Assembly: GCF_910592395.1 (NCBI RefSeq)
Contig: NC_088315.1
Span: 11,474,501-11,538,500, forward strand
Direction: 5' to 3'
Length of the DNA: 64,000 nucleotides
DNA from: Lineus longissimus
Lineage: Eukaryota; Nemertea; Pilidiophora; Heteronemertea; Lineidae
The position numbers and the translations under genes were made by a program. This document shows positions 49,399-59,389 of the stretch, piece by piece. The notes below the pieces were generated by a model that searched no databases, was not told the origin of the DNA, and worked only from the letters and a program-made list of their open reading frames with translations. Positions within the stretch are counted from its first letter, which is position 1, and each line of letters opens with the position of its first letter.

Positions 49399-49481
49399 TT
49401 ATTTTAAGAAAAATGTTGTTTTGTAGGTCATTTATTTTTTAATGCACTGTTGTTGCAAAATCATTAAAAGATAAAAGATGG

Positions 49482-50698
49482 TTAATATACAATGCCTTTC
49501 ACTTTCATATTCTCAAGTCCTACCAAACCATCTGCTACAATATAGACTAGCATATCATATTCTGTGTCAGAATTTCTGCTGAGTTCAAGTTGTAAACCAT
49601 GTTTGATATTACTCATGGCTGTTCCTGATCCATGCACAGTGTTATCTTCTGTACTTCTCAGATCAATCCACAAGCCATATTTTTGTTTGTCGTAGAATTT
49701 TTCTACATCCATCATACATTCTTCCGTTTGTTTAAGATCTTCCGTCATATAATGTCGTTTGATTTCATCAAACTGATTATAGGCTTTCAACCCTGATTTG
49801 AATATACAATGAGATATTCCTTCTGAAGTAATGGTCACATTAGAGATGTCAGGATTTTGAAAACTTGTTTTTTCAGAATCATAGTCACTAAATGTTTTTT
49901 GGAAAAATAATAGAATACCTTTTGTAGAGGCACGATTGACATCTACATTGATATTACCCGTTTATTCGTTCCAATTGATTCTGTTTTCAAAAGATGGATG
50001 TCTTCAAACATAAATCTCATCTCAGAGTTATACACAGATTCAATGGTTTCAGCCAGGACATCCGAGGTGACTGTTTCATATTCAAGCTGAATATCCGTCA
50101 CAGCATAGGTTTTATTCGTAGCCGTTCCTGCTACCACATATTTAGCCTCATTGAATTTGATATTATACTCAATGGATTCCAAAATCGCTGAGGGATAAAA
50201 GGGGGTATGGAAATCAAATAGTTCTGATTCAATGGGAATGCAGTAACGATCCTCAAAAGCGGTTTTAATGCCATCTTTTCTATGATCTTTCACAATCCCT
50301 TGTTGTACACGATTTTTTTCGCTGTTTTTCGGTGAGCCAAAATCCTTGAAGGTGTTGTAGATAAAGGCTTTATCCACCTCACTCATGGTTTTTCCACCCC
50401 ACTTTGTGGTGATTCTTTCTACAATGTTTCTACCCACATTGGCTACAAAAGAAGCAGCAGCTGCATTGGCTGCATTACTTGCTTTTGACGTGGTAGAAAG
50501 TTTAAACGTGAGTTTCATGCTTTCAGGGACAACCACTTGTCCTTTTTCAAGCTTTGGAATTTTCACATAAAGTGTTTCTCCTCGATTGACAGAATTAGGA
50601 TTATGAGTGATCACCTCATAATTCCGTTTGGCTTTTAAGCCTTTGGGATACTTGTCTGATCTGTAAGGATCGAGATAACGTCCATAAGAAGTTTCCAT
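49482..50698 (-). pseudogene. P3 major capsid protein, frameshifted
   Basis: N-terminal HNPNSVNRGETLYVKIPKLE and NVGRNIVERITTKWGGKTMS; C-terminal YGLWIDLRSTEDNTVHGSGT and MLVYIVADGLVGL, matching the P1/P2 capsid proteins. The frame changes at about 49,945-49,970. Start in TAAAATG, 30 bases from the divergent 85-aa gene. Confidence 0.85.
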
Positions 50699-50728
50699 TT
50701 TATTTATAAGAAATTTTTTTTTAAATAA

Positions 50729-50986
50729 ATGACTAACCTGTGTACGATTAAGTTTAACGTGAAACCCGATGACATTATTGTATTAGAAAATGACATTAAA
50801 GAACTTAAACAAAAAATTAACTCTTTAGAATCATCCTCATTAAGAGATGACATTAATGCAAACTTTCAAGGTTTGCAAAATTGGTTGAATAGATTGGGAG
50901 GATATCTTCATGTAAGTCTTCCTGAACATGGGTTTAAAAATGTTCCGATTAATATAAATTTAGCACCTTTATTATGGTTAAAGTGA
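50729..50986 (+). CDS. Small coiled-coil protein (85 aa), P3
   Basis: Short coiled coil (IIVLENDIKELKQKINSLES) and a C-terminal NVPININLAPLLWLK. Start in TTAAATAAATG, divergent from the capsid gene. No family recognised. Confidence 0.55.
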   Translation: MTNLCTIKFNVKPDDIIVLENDIKELKQKINSLESSSLRDDINANFQGLQNWLNRLGGYLHVSLPEHGFKNVPININLAPLLWLK

Positions 50987-51031
50987 GTAACATGTTTATA
51001 ATCTTTCGTTAGATTATAAACATAATGATGT

Positions 51032-51065
51032 AACTTTATAAGAACGTGACACTTCTTATAAAGTT
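51032..51065. terminator. 34-bp palindrome between convergent genes (copy 3)
   Basis: Lies between the ends of the 85-aa gene (+) and the right TIR gene (-). Confidence 0.7.
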
Positions 51066-51072
51066 AACTATT

Positions 51073-51582
51073 TTATCCTTGCACCACATTAAAGTCATAG
51101 TATCGCTTTCCTTTGGGCATTCCTTTTGATTTAATGTAATTCAATTTGGGATTGTTCTGTATTTTTTTCTGAATGAGAGAGGTTGTATAGGTGTCAAACA
51201 AATCTCCTTCACGGTCTTGTAACGTGAGAATCATTTGAATTCCAAATTGTGTCTCCACTTCTCTGTCGTCTGAAATATGATACCACGTATTGAGTGGAAC
51301 CTCTTTCCAAAGAAGCATGGGAGAACGTTCTTGTTCTATTAATTCGTCAAAGTCTTTCACAGATGGAAACACAAATGCAGGTTTTTTACATTGAATTTCT
51401 TCGTCTGAGGATGAAGAATAATCTTCTATATTTTTAAGTTCATCTTCGGATGAGGAATACATGATGTCCTCTTGATTTTGTGCAAATTTAGACTTTTTTG
51501 AATTTTTCGATTTTCTCGAATTTTCTTGAACAGTCGATTTCGCGATAGAAGTCATTTTTCTCGGTTTCGTGATAGAAGTCAT
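51073..51582 (-). CDS. TIR-borne OB-fold-like protein, right copy (169 aa)
   Basis: Inverse copy of 33656-34165; differences include F for L in VKDFDEL and Q for E in LTLQDREG. See the left copy for domain reasoning. Confidence 0.7.
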   Translation of the reverse strand: MTSITKPRKMTSIAKSTVQENSRKSKNSKKSKFAQNQEDIMYSSSEDELKNIEDYSSSSDEEIQCKKPAFVFPSVKDFDELIEQERSPMLLWKEVPLNTWYHISDDREVETQFGIQMILTLQDREGDLFDTYTTSLIQKKIQNNPKLNYIKSKGMPKGKRYYDFNVVQG

Positions 51583-52003
51583 TTTCTATACAATATGAAA
51601 ACTATTAAATAAAGAAATTTTGATTTTTAAACAAGATGTACACTTGAGATTATTTAGCAGAATTAAACACGTTAGAAAAGTTAGACACATTGTGGATTTG
51701 TGATTTTGTGAATTTTGTGGATTTTGGAAAAGTTGTAAAAGTTGTAAAAGTTGTAAAAGTTGTGAATTTTGAAAAAGTTGTAAAAGTTGTAAAAGTTGTG
51801 AATTTTGGAAAAGTTGTAAAAGTTGTAAAAGTTGAAAAAGTTGTAAAAGTTGAATAATCGTTTGACTAGAAATTATGTAGAGAAGTTTCTAGGAGTTTTT
51901 AGCTTTAAAATTTGTAAAAGTTGTAAAATCGTTTGACTAGGATTTGACTGAATAAAATCAGGTTAAATCTCAGGTGAGCTAGAACCCTCACTTTTACACT
52001 ACT

Positions 52004-52009
52004 CCTCTC
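52004..52009. repeat. P3 target site duplication, right
   Basis: cctctc, identical to 33229-33234. Confidence 0.93.
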
Positions 52010-52474
52010 GCTTACAAACTCGTCCTTTGTTGATAAATCTACATCTAAGGGATAAGGCCATTCCGATTTAAAGCCAAATAATTCATTGCTTTTACCAAAA
52101 AACATAATATGGAAATAATCCGCATTTCTTCTCTTAAGCATCTTCATTACTGCCTTACCAGTGGGTTCATCAACATCAAACTTAACAGCATTTCTGCTGA
52201 AACTCTTTTCTTTCAATTCATTTGCAAGCACCTTTGAAAAGCTTTCTAGGTCATAGAAACCATCGGGTATTCTGATAACTGTCAACGAAAATCCACGAAA
52301 CTTTATTTCGTTATTTTTTTTTGCTTCACTTATGTTGTAGAATGTACAAGGTATACCTGCAAATGTCAAACTGACGCTAATGACATTCTGAATCTCAGTG
52401 TTAAGATGTATGGTTAAATCATGTGATTTCTGTTCTGGGTAGTCGCTGGAATTAATGTACACCACGGTTTTCAT
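52004..52474 (-). pseudogene. P2 minor capsid gene, N-terminal half
   Basis: YINSSDYPEQKSHDLTIHLN, FAGIPCTFYNISEA, IRIPDGFYDLESFSKVLANE and FFGKSNELFGFKSEWPYPLD match P1. Interrupted at the P3 insertion site; the rest is at 32950-33234. Confidence 0.9.
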
Positions 52475-52532
52475 TTATTGCACTTAAATTTTCATTTATT
52501 GCACTTAAATTTTCATTTGATGAACTTAAATT

Positions 52533-52769
52533 CTACTTGATTATGTTTCTTGGTAAAATACCTTGATCGTAAAAGTATTCCAATGTTACATTACTGACTG
52601 CTACAGTTCCGCCAAGTTTCAGAATCTCTTCTAAGTTTGCCTGACTTGGCGGGCCAATGGTAATTCTCAAGAATCTCTTAAGTAAATATGAGTAACCAAT
52701 TGTTGCCGTTGACAATAACACACTTTGGTACAGTGTATTGATGATTTCCTTCTTTCCTGGTGTTTCAAT
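52533..52769 (-). pseudogene. P2 small hydrophobic protein, start codon lost
   Basis: Homologue of P1 27331-27567 (ITIGPPSQANLEEILKLGGT). The codon aligned with the P1 start reads ATT (52769-52767); the next in-frame non-ATG start would lose the N-terminus. Confidence 0.7.
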
Positions 52770-52812
52770 TTATTTAACTGTAAAGCAATCTTAATGTTGC
52801 AAGGAAACATTC

Positions 52813-54069
52813 TTAATGTTGCAAGGAAACAATCTGTGAATATTGAATGTTAACTTGAGCGTCAGAAACCACAAATATGTGCATTTTGTATGGACCCTTT
52901 CCAGATTCTTTTGTTATCGACAATTGAATACCATCTTTAGTGTTTTGAAGCTTTTTGCCCGATCCGTGTAATCTGTTGTCTTCTGTAGTTCTCAGGTCCA
53001 ACCAAAGCCCGTAGTTATTCGATTCTCCATAGTACTTTTTCATAGACATGTTGCAGTCGTAAGTTTTCTTTAAGTCTTCGGTCATGAAGTGTTTCTTGAT
53101 CTCCTCCCATTGATCTAGCATTCTCATTCCTTCTGGAAACACCTGATTAGCAACTCCTTCGATGGTTATTTGCACTTTTGTGATGTTAGGATTTTCAAAC
53201 TTTTCAGAATCTCTTGAACCATCAGTGTAATCAGAGATGAAACGAAGTAATAGTCCTTTTATGGACATTTGAGGAAAATTGATGTTCTCGTTGATCAGCG
53301 TTTCATTGGCCGGTACGTTGACAGTTTTGAAGTGATCTACCCAGTCGTAATAGATGGAGAAACCTGAATTGTACTTGTTTGTAAGCGTATTGGCTAATCC
53401 CTTGTTAGTTACAGTGTCATATTCGAAACTGATATTTTCAAGTTTGTAATTCATGTTTGCAGTTGTGCTGGTAACGATGATCTCCTCCTTTGGCGCTAAC
53501 GTAATCTCGATGATCACATCCTCTTGAATTGGAAACTTGTAAAATGGAGCATAGTTGAAAAATAGTTCAAAATCTAACGGTATCTTGTACTTGGTTCCAA
53601 ACACTTTCTTCAGTGTTTTCTCATCGCTGGTTTCACCGGTAACATCGGCTTCTGCCACACCTGATCTCAACTTTCTAAGATTTTCTGACTGAATACCTTG
53701 AAAAACCCTGTCGTTCCTTTCCTCCGCTGTTAAACACAAATCTTTAAAAGTCGAATAATGACTGTATTCATTGAGATCAAATATCTGTTCCGTTCCCCAT
53801 TTTATCACCATCTTGGATAACAGGTTTCTTCCGAGATTGTTAACCACGCTGTTCTTGGAATCACCAGAAATGGTGACATCAGCTGACAGAAAAAGAGTTC
53901 TGGGTACAAAGAACGTATTTTCTCTTAAAGCAGGTATTCTAATGTACAATGTTTCTTTTGGATTAGCAGAAGACGGATTGTGTGTAATAATGTGATGATT
54001 TCTCTCGGCCTTTAATCCGAGTGGAATCTTATGACTCCTTTCAGTGTTGAGCAGTACTCCAGTTGTCAT
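52813..54069 (-). CDS. Major capsid protein, P2 (418 aa)
   Basis: Same length as P1 and highly similar (HNPSSANPKETLYIRIPALR, NNLGRNLLSKMVIKWGTEQI, YGLWLDLRTTEDNRLHGSGK). ATG at 54069 chosen to match P1; the frame is open further upstream through repeats. Uninterrupted, so possibly functional. Confidence 0.85.
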   Translation of the reverse strand: MTTGVLLNTERSHKIPLGLKAERNHHIITHNPSSANPKETLYIRIPALRENTFFVPRTLFLSADVTISGDSKNSVVNNLGRNLLSKMVIKWGTEQIFDLNEYSHYSTFKDLCLTAEERNDRVFQGIQSENLRKLRSGVAEADVTGETSDEKTLKKVFGTKYKIPLDFELFFNYAPFYKFPIQEDVIIEITLAPKEEIIVTSTTANMNYKLENISFEYDTVTNKGLANTLTNKYNSGFSIYYDWVDHFKTVNVPANETLINENINFPQMSIKGLLLRFISDYTDGSRDSEKFENPNITKVQITIEGVANQVFPEGMRMLDQWEEIKKHFMTEDLKKTYDCNMSMKKYYGESNNYGLWLDLRTTEDNRLHGSGKKLQNTKDGIQLSITKESGKGPYKMHIFVVSDAQVNIQYSQIVSLQH

Positions 54070-54079
54070 TCTATTTAAT

Positions 54080-54182
54080 TTACTTGAAAAATCAATCATT
54101 AATTTGACTTGAAAAATCAATCATTAATTTGACTTGAAAAATCAATCATTAATTTACATGAAAAATCAATCATTAATTTGAT
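54080..54182 (+). repeat. 27-bp tandem repeat upstream of P2 capsid gene
   Basis: About four copies of TTGACTTGAAAAATCAATCA plus TTAATTT, between the capsid start and the coiled-coil gene's end. Confidence 0.9.
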
Positions 54183-55691
54183 CATTTCATCGCTGACTTA
54201 ACAGCTTTAACACCTTCTATTAAACCATAAATTATGGAGCTAACAACAACAATCACTAGAATGACTAGATGTTCGGCCATGAATCCAACAACTGCACCAA
54301 CTGATTTCAGGAGAAATGAGACAATAGAACCGATAATTCCAGGTAAAGCCGCAGATGATTTCTTGGCCAGTTCTTTTAGCCATTCAGCTAACTTCTTGAG
54401 GCCTTCTTTCACTTTATCTGGAATTGATGGTGGTTTATCCGGTGGCGTAGGAGTTGGAGGTCCTGGTTTAGGCACAGGTTTCAAAGCATTACTGATACTA
54501 AGACCTAAAGTGGTCAGTATCATAGTCACTGCAGCAACTATTGCAGCAATTGTAAGGCCTTCAAGCTTGAAAAGTAACTTGATTCTGTCCTTGAGTGAAA
54601 TCACTGAATCTGGTTTCTTGAAGACATCAGTGATCAAACGTTTCAGTCTTTTTGCACTGCTTTCAGCTTCTCTGTCTAATTCAAATACCTTGACACGTTC
54701 TCTAATTAGTTCCTCTTTCACTTTCTCAATTTCTCTGATTAGCTCTACCTTTTCTTTAGCATCTTCTTCTACAGAGTTAACATAGTCTCTTGTTAGATTG
54801 CTATGTGTTTCTTCTAGGTTAGCATAGTCTCTTTTTTTTACTGTTAAGTTCTTCTTCTAGGTTAGCATAGTCTCTTGTTAGATTGCTATGTGTTTCTTCT
54901 AGGTTTTCTATTTTCATATCTTTCTTTCTGTGTGCTTCTAAATTTTCCATCACCTGTAGTTTTAACCCTCTAAGTTCTCTCAAAGCGTTATCTGTAAAAC
55001 CTAATGCACTTAATTCTTGATCAGTCGCTTCTATGATTTTATCTATGGGTTTAGGTGAAGTGTTAATCACATCAATTACTGTCTGTGTTTCAGGGGTTAC
55101 AGATTTAGTTTCCCTTCTTGGCGAATGACCTTCCATGTTAGTAATTTCAGATGCCTCTGTTGGACCTGGTTGAATTAGATCTTTCAAAAAATCAAAGAAT
55201 TTTGTGCCAAATTTGCTTTTTAAAGTTGATTCAGAATAGAAGCTTCCATCACCCTTAGTTAATGGAATACCAGCACGGCCCCCTTCAAAGTTCATATTTT
55301 CTCTTTGTTTGTCTGCAAAACTATTAAGTTCTTCTTGTGTCAGCCTGTAGCACAGGCCTTTTGTACGGTCAAGAATGCGTGGTGCAAGCTTACTCAAATT
55401 GTTCTTGTCATATTTCCATTCTGTTCCTCTCAATGCCTTATCAAGTTTATCCTCAATAGCTGTGTATTTTAACTTCTCGTTTTCTAAATTAGGGTCAATA
55501 CTTCTTGGTCTATCTGGTGTTGAAAACGAATTTTCATCAGTTAAGGTATCACTATTTGTGTTGTAAGTTGTGCCATCATCAAATTCTGAGTTACTGAATG
55601 ATCTTTCAGTAGCAGAACTACTGTTTGCTTCTGCTACTGAAAGATCCTGCATCTCATACATTGGGATATCTTCTCCTCCTCCTTCAGCCAT
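54182..55691 (-). pseudogene. P2 coiled-coil membrane protein, frameshifted
   Basis: Frames 55691-54819 and 54721-54182 match P1 12729-14246, including the conserved LPGIIGSIVSFLLKSVGAVV and a GFMAEHLVILVIVVV tail. A tandem duplication of about 60 bp (GTTAGATTGCTATGTGTTTC twice) and a T8 run near 54,830 break the frame in the coiled coil. Start in TAAAATAAATG. Confidence 0.8.
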
Positions 55692-57077
55692 TTATTTTAC
55701 AATAATAAGAATTAAACTGCCAACAACAGCATAGAGTAAAAACTTGATTGTTTCATGGGTATCATCAGATTTACTGATCACAGCAGTCTTACTGGACACA
55801 TCAGTCTTACTGGGCACATCAGTCTTACTGGACACATCAGGCCTACCAGTTGCGTCAGTCTTACTTGTTACCGCAGTTTTACTGGACACAGCAGTCTTCA
55901 CATCTTTTGGTGCGGTAGTAGTTGTAGTCTAAACCCTTATTTTCTTAACGGTTTGACCTTGCATCAATGGAGTAGGGATAGTCTTTTCATTGTTAATGTC
56001 ATTCTTACCAGGCTTCAAGTGTTTAGTTGCTACCAGAATATTGTTATTGTAATTCTCGATCTTACCGATCTTGAGTATCATGTCAGACCCTATGATGTAC
56101 AGGCCTGGGGCAATTACATAGTCTAATCGTGTGTGAGTGTCCGACAGTGCTTTCTGGTATCTAGCAATTGAGGTAGGGATATCCACATGCTGTTCAATTG
56201 AATCACTTATCAGCTTGATGAATTCCTTATGTGCATCTAACTCTGTTCCTGGCTGTCCAGTAATCGGGGTTCTAGTGAGGGCCTGTGATCCCAGTATACA
56301 GTAAACATATGTTCTGATGGAATCATTCAATCTTTCTATCCCTGTATTCGAGAAACCTGAGGACTTATGAGTCATGAATTGTTGGTATGTTTGGCATGGT
56401 TTCTGTGTAATGACATCAAATACATTCTTGTGTCTCCTGACATGATCCTTGATGAAGATATCTGGGTACTTAAAATTAGACATCCCAGCATCCCAATCAG
56501 ATTTAAACATCGAGGGCATTCTATTCTCGTGAACTTGCATTAAGAAGAAATTGATTTTCGAATTATTGATGTAATAGCCAGGATCAGTTATGTTTGGATT
56601 GTAATCCGGTACACTCCACGAAGTCCATCCGTCATTGTTTGCAAACACTGAAAAATCAAATTCGTCTTTTAAGCCAAACTCACTTAGTAACTCGCCTAGT
56701 TTCCTACGGTTTATGTTATTTTTTGATTCGTTGAAATTGCTTTCTCCCAAAATGGGGATATCAAGGTTCTTCATAATTTTTCTGATTTGATAGTAAGTGT
56801 GGAACCTGTAAAATGATCTGATCATTTGATTGCTGCTGTTCAGGTGCTCGAGTGAAATGCCACATCCAGTTGTCGCGAACCAGACGGCCATGTTAAACTG
56901 ATTCTGGTAGAACGTCAGTGGGTTTTTTTCAAGTCTAAGACAATCATCTCTGTTTTTCAATTCTAAAAACCCTGGCGTGATATCACTTTCTTGTACCTTG
57001 AAAAAGCTGTTAGCAGTAACATAGGCATCAAAGTGATAGAAGTCAAATTTAAACTTATTCTTATGCTTCATTGCCAA
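55692..57077 (-). pseudogene. P2 homologue of protein A, one in-frame TAG
   Basis: 57077-55929 encodes the conserved body (NPLTFYQNQFNMAVWFATTG; IRTYVYCILGSQALTRTPIT). After a TAG at 55931-55929 the same frame continues through a repeat of the type SSKTDVPSKTDV to the hydrophobic anchor (FLLYAVVGSLILIIVK). Only one nonsense change separates it from an intact gene. Confidence 0.8.
55785..55895 (-). repeat. Short coding tandem repeat in P2 protein A
   Basis: Repeats of about 24 bp containing CAGTCTTACTGGACACATCA (plus-strand), giving an SKTDVxSKTDV linker. Confidence 0.85.
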
Positions 57078-57189
57078 TGGGTAATACTTTATTTATTTTT
57101 ACTTGAATTTTGGTTAGGCCAAAAGTTAGCAGATGGCAGCACTGGCGCAATTACTGTTAAATAGGCCTAACTGACATTTCCATTAGAAA

Positions 57190-57275
57190 AGTTCAATGGC
57201 CGAGTGGATAAAGTTTGGAGCTTCCACACCTGAGGTTATGTGTTGGCGTGGGTTCGTTTCCCGGCGAAGGCAACA
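57190..57275 (+). repeat. tRNA-like sequence (Leu/Ser type), probable SINE head
   Basis: A-box TGGCCGAGTGG (57197-57207) and B-box GGTTCGTTTCC (57251-57261) at tRNA spacing with a long variable arm, typical of tRNA-Leu or tRNA-Ser. The acceptor ends pair poorly, so a tRNA-derived SINE or pseudogene is more likely than a working tRNA. Confidence 0.45.
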
Positions 57276-57483
57276 TATGAAGGCTGGTTTTCTTTGTGGC
57301 TAATAGAGCGATCGTAAACTTATCACGCCGTGATAAGTTTTTATCCCAGTGGGATAAGTCAGTAATAGGAAAACACATCGTTTTTTTCTATGTTACGTAT
57401 TTGGTGGGTTTTGTGATGAAAACGAAGTTTTCTTGCCAAATTTCCAGAAATAGTCGTAGGTAAATCGTACATGTGTTTTCCTA

Positions 57484-57786
57484 TTACTTATAACATAAGA
57501 CAAGTTTCTGTGCTTGTTTCATTAATCTCATGTAGTCTTGAACTTTAGATGATTGAAGGATATCTTTTTCATTGAGGTCAATTATATATAAATCATTTAG
57601 AGAGCGGACTCTGGTTAATGCCACATAATGCGAGTGGTTTTTAAGGCCAGGGGGTGTATTTCTAAGCATTGTGTTCATATTTATGGCAAGTTTCTGAAAT
57701 GTTCCACCTTGTGATGAGTGCACTGTTCTTGCATTGCTTTGTTTGAGGGGGAACTGTGTCCTTAGAACATAATGATGGTTTCCCAA
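57484..57786 (-). pseudogene. PIF1-like helicase C-terminal fragment
   Basis: FPLKQSNARTVHSSQGGTFQ and HYVALTRVRSLNDLYIIDL are the last helicase motifs of PIF1/Helitron-type SF1 helicases. Only about 100 residues remain; source element unknown. Confidence 0.65.
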
Positions 57787-59380
57787 TAGAAACTGTCAAT
57801 CATCAACAGCATGATCCTTTCAGCACCAATTTTCACCTCTTCAACCTAGAAATCATTCACTACACTAGAGTGTGGAAGGAGATTTTAAAGTCATAAAATT
57901 ACTTCTACGGCCATGACTTGAGATCACAACAATATCCAGCTTCAAGAATGTTGAAAAACACAGACATTTCTGCGATTTCCCCAGTTCTCACTGAAAGCAG
58001 ACATGTTCATTTTGCATTTTAGTGTATCAGAATGACACCAGATGGCATGGTCGTCCTGATCAGTGCATTCATAGTCACTGGGCTGTTTTTGGTTTTAGCC
58101 ATCTAGTGGCCAAACGAAATATCAAACCGGACCGAAAGTTGGTGCCCAAGGGTATCTCACTAGGAGGTACAATTGTACTAAGTTTTAAGTCAAAAGCTTC
58201 ATTAGTTGCAAAATGTGCCAATATCGGCCAATTTTCGCTATTTGACTTCTGCGACCTTGAAAAATAGGTCAAATCAAAAACCTTTATCAAAAACCTGTAT
58301 AATATATATTTTGTATCTTTATTAGATGTACCAATAATAAAAATTTGGCAATGATCCAGCCATGCATTGAGGAGATATAGCACTTTTTGTGTTTACGGTT
58401 TTAGCCACCAGGGCCGGGTTGTTCAAAAGCACAAAAGTCACGTTATCCCTAACGGTTACGTTAAGTATCCTCAAGGACGTTATCTCTTTCAGTTAAACCC
58501 ATTAAAATATTCACGTTAAGACTTAACATTTCAGTTAAACCTAACATTGTTTTGAACAACTCAGCCCTGGTGGCCAAATGAGGAATCAGACCAGACTGAA
58601 ATTTAGTCACCCAGGTGTCATTACATGTGGAAACATGTGTACCAAGTTTCGAGTCAATAGCTCCAGTAGTTACGAAACGTGCCCCGCTAACGGACGACGA
58701 CGGATGACGACGGACGACGGACGCCACGTCAAAGCAAAAGCTCAGAGAGGTGAGCTAAAAAGCCCTACTCAGCTCAACCAACCCCATACCATTAAAATAT
58801 TATTCCTCGGGCCATAAAATTACACACCATAGTGAAGTACAGAAACTATGTACTACGTACTTCACCACCCTAGTCAACCAAAATGGATTAAACTTTTCTT
58901 CACTTAACATACAAAAGGTTTATCCATCAGGAAATATAGGGGGTCAAGGGTGAATCAAATCTTCATCATCCTTCTCAAGGTTTTTATGGTTATACGCTGA
59001 CTTGTCAGAGTATGAATTTTGCTCATTGCAACTAAACATCTTTTTAGCATAAAATAAACAAATATGAATTTAGTTAAAAATATTTGCTTGATTTTGCATA
59101 ACTGTTTTAATATAACCTATTTTTGTCTTGTTTTGAAACTGTTATTTTAGAATTGTCCATGTTTTAATGCAGACATGGACATTATGATTTGTAAAGGTGA
59201 AACACAATGTTCCATAATATAATCCAAAACTTTCTGGCGAGTTAACTACTCTTGCAAAATAAATTCTAACCAAAATATAAATTTTTCAGTTAGAGAACTT
59301 CACACTTTATGCACTTAAACATTGCAAGAAGGATGCTGAAGAAATGACACTCAAACAGTAGTGGTGATGCACAACAAACT
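57787..59380. other. Repeat-rich non-coding region
   Basis: Two diverged copies of one repeat (about 58040-58260 and 58570-58760; shared TAGCCA.C..GTGGCCAAA, CCAAGTTT..GTCAA) ending in a GACGACGGA-rich tract. AT-rich unique-looking sequence follows at 58770-59380. No gene seen. Confidence 0.6.
58408..58570. mobile_element. MITE with GGGCCGGGTTGTTCAAAA ends
   Basis: Inverted ends CAGGGCCGGGTTGTTCAAAA and TTTTGAACAACTCAGCCCTG, about 160 bp, inserted within the dispersed repeat. No coding. Confidence 0.7.
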
Positions 59381-59389
59381 TCAGCCAAT

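Larger units (their letters stand above)
33235..52003. mobile_element. Polinton-3 (P3), full length, nested in P2
   Basis: 18,769 bp with 974-bp TIRs (start AGTAGTGTAAAAG, end in its complement) and the 6-bp duplication cctctc. It interrupts the P2 minor capsid gene. Distinct lineage: more AT-rich, different gene order, a gene inside the TIR, no clear chromodomain. Contains polymerase, integrase, ATPase and capsid genes, many broken by stops or frameshifts, and a CACTG transposon. Confidence 0.96.
51030..52003 (-). repeat. P3 right terminal inverted repeat
   Basis: 974 bp, inverse of 33235-34208. Confidence 0.95.
29705..57077. mobile_element. Polinton-2 (P2), truncated, host of P3
   Basis: Relative of P1: integrase, ATPase, 133-aa membrane protein, minor capsid, small hydrophobic protein, 418-aa major capsid, then the coiled-coil and protein A homologues. 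The integrase C-terminus is missing at the left, no polymerase is present and no TIR was found at either end, so both ends are lost. About 7 kb of P2 remains once P3 (33235-52003) and the CACTG transposon (29878-31360) are subtracted. The coiled-coil and protein A genes are inverted relative to P1. Confidence 0.9.
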
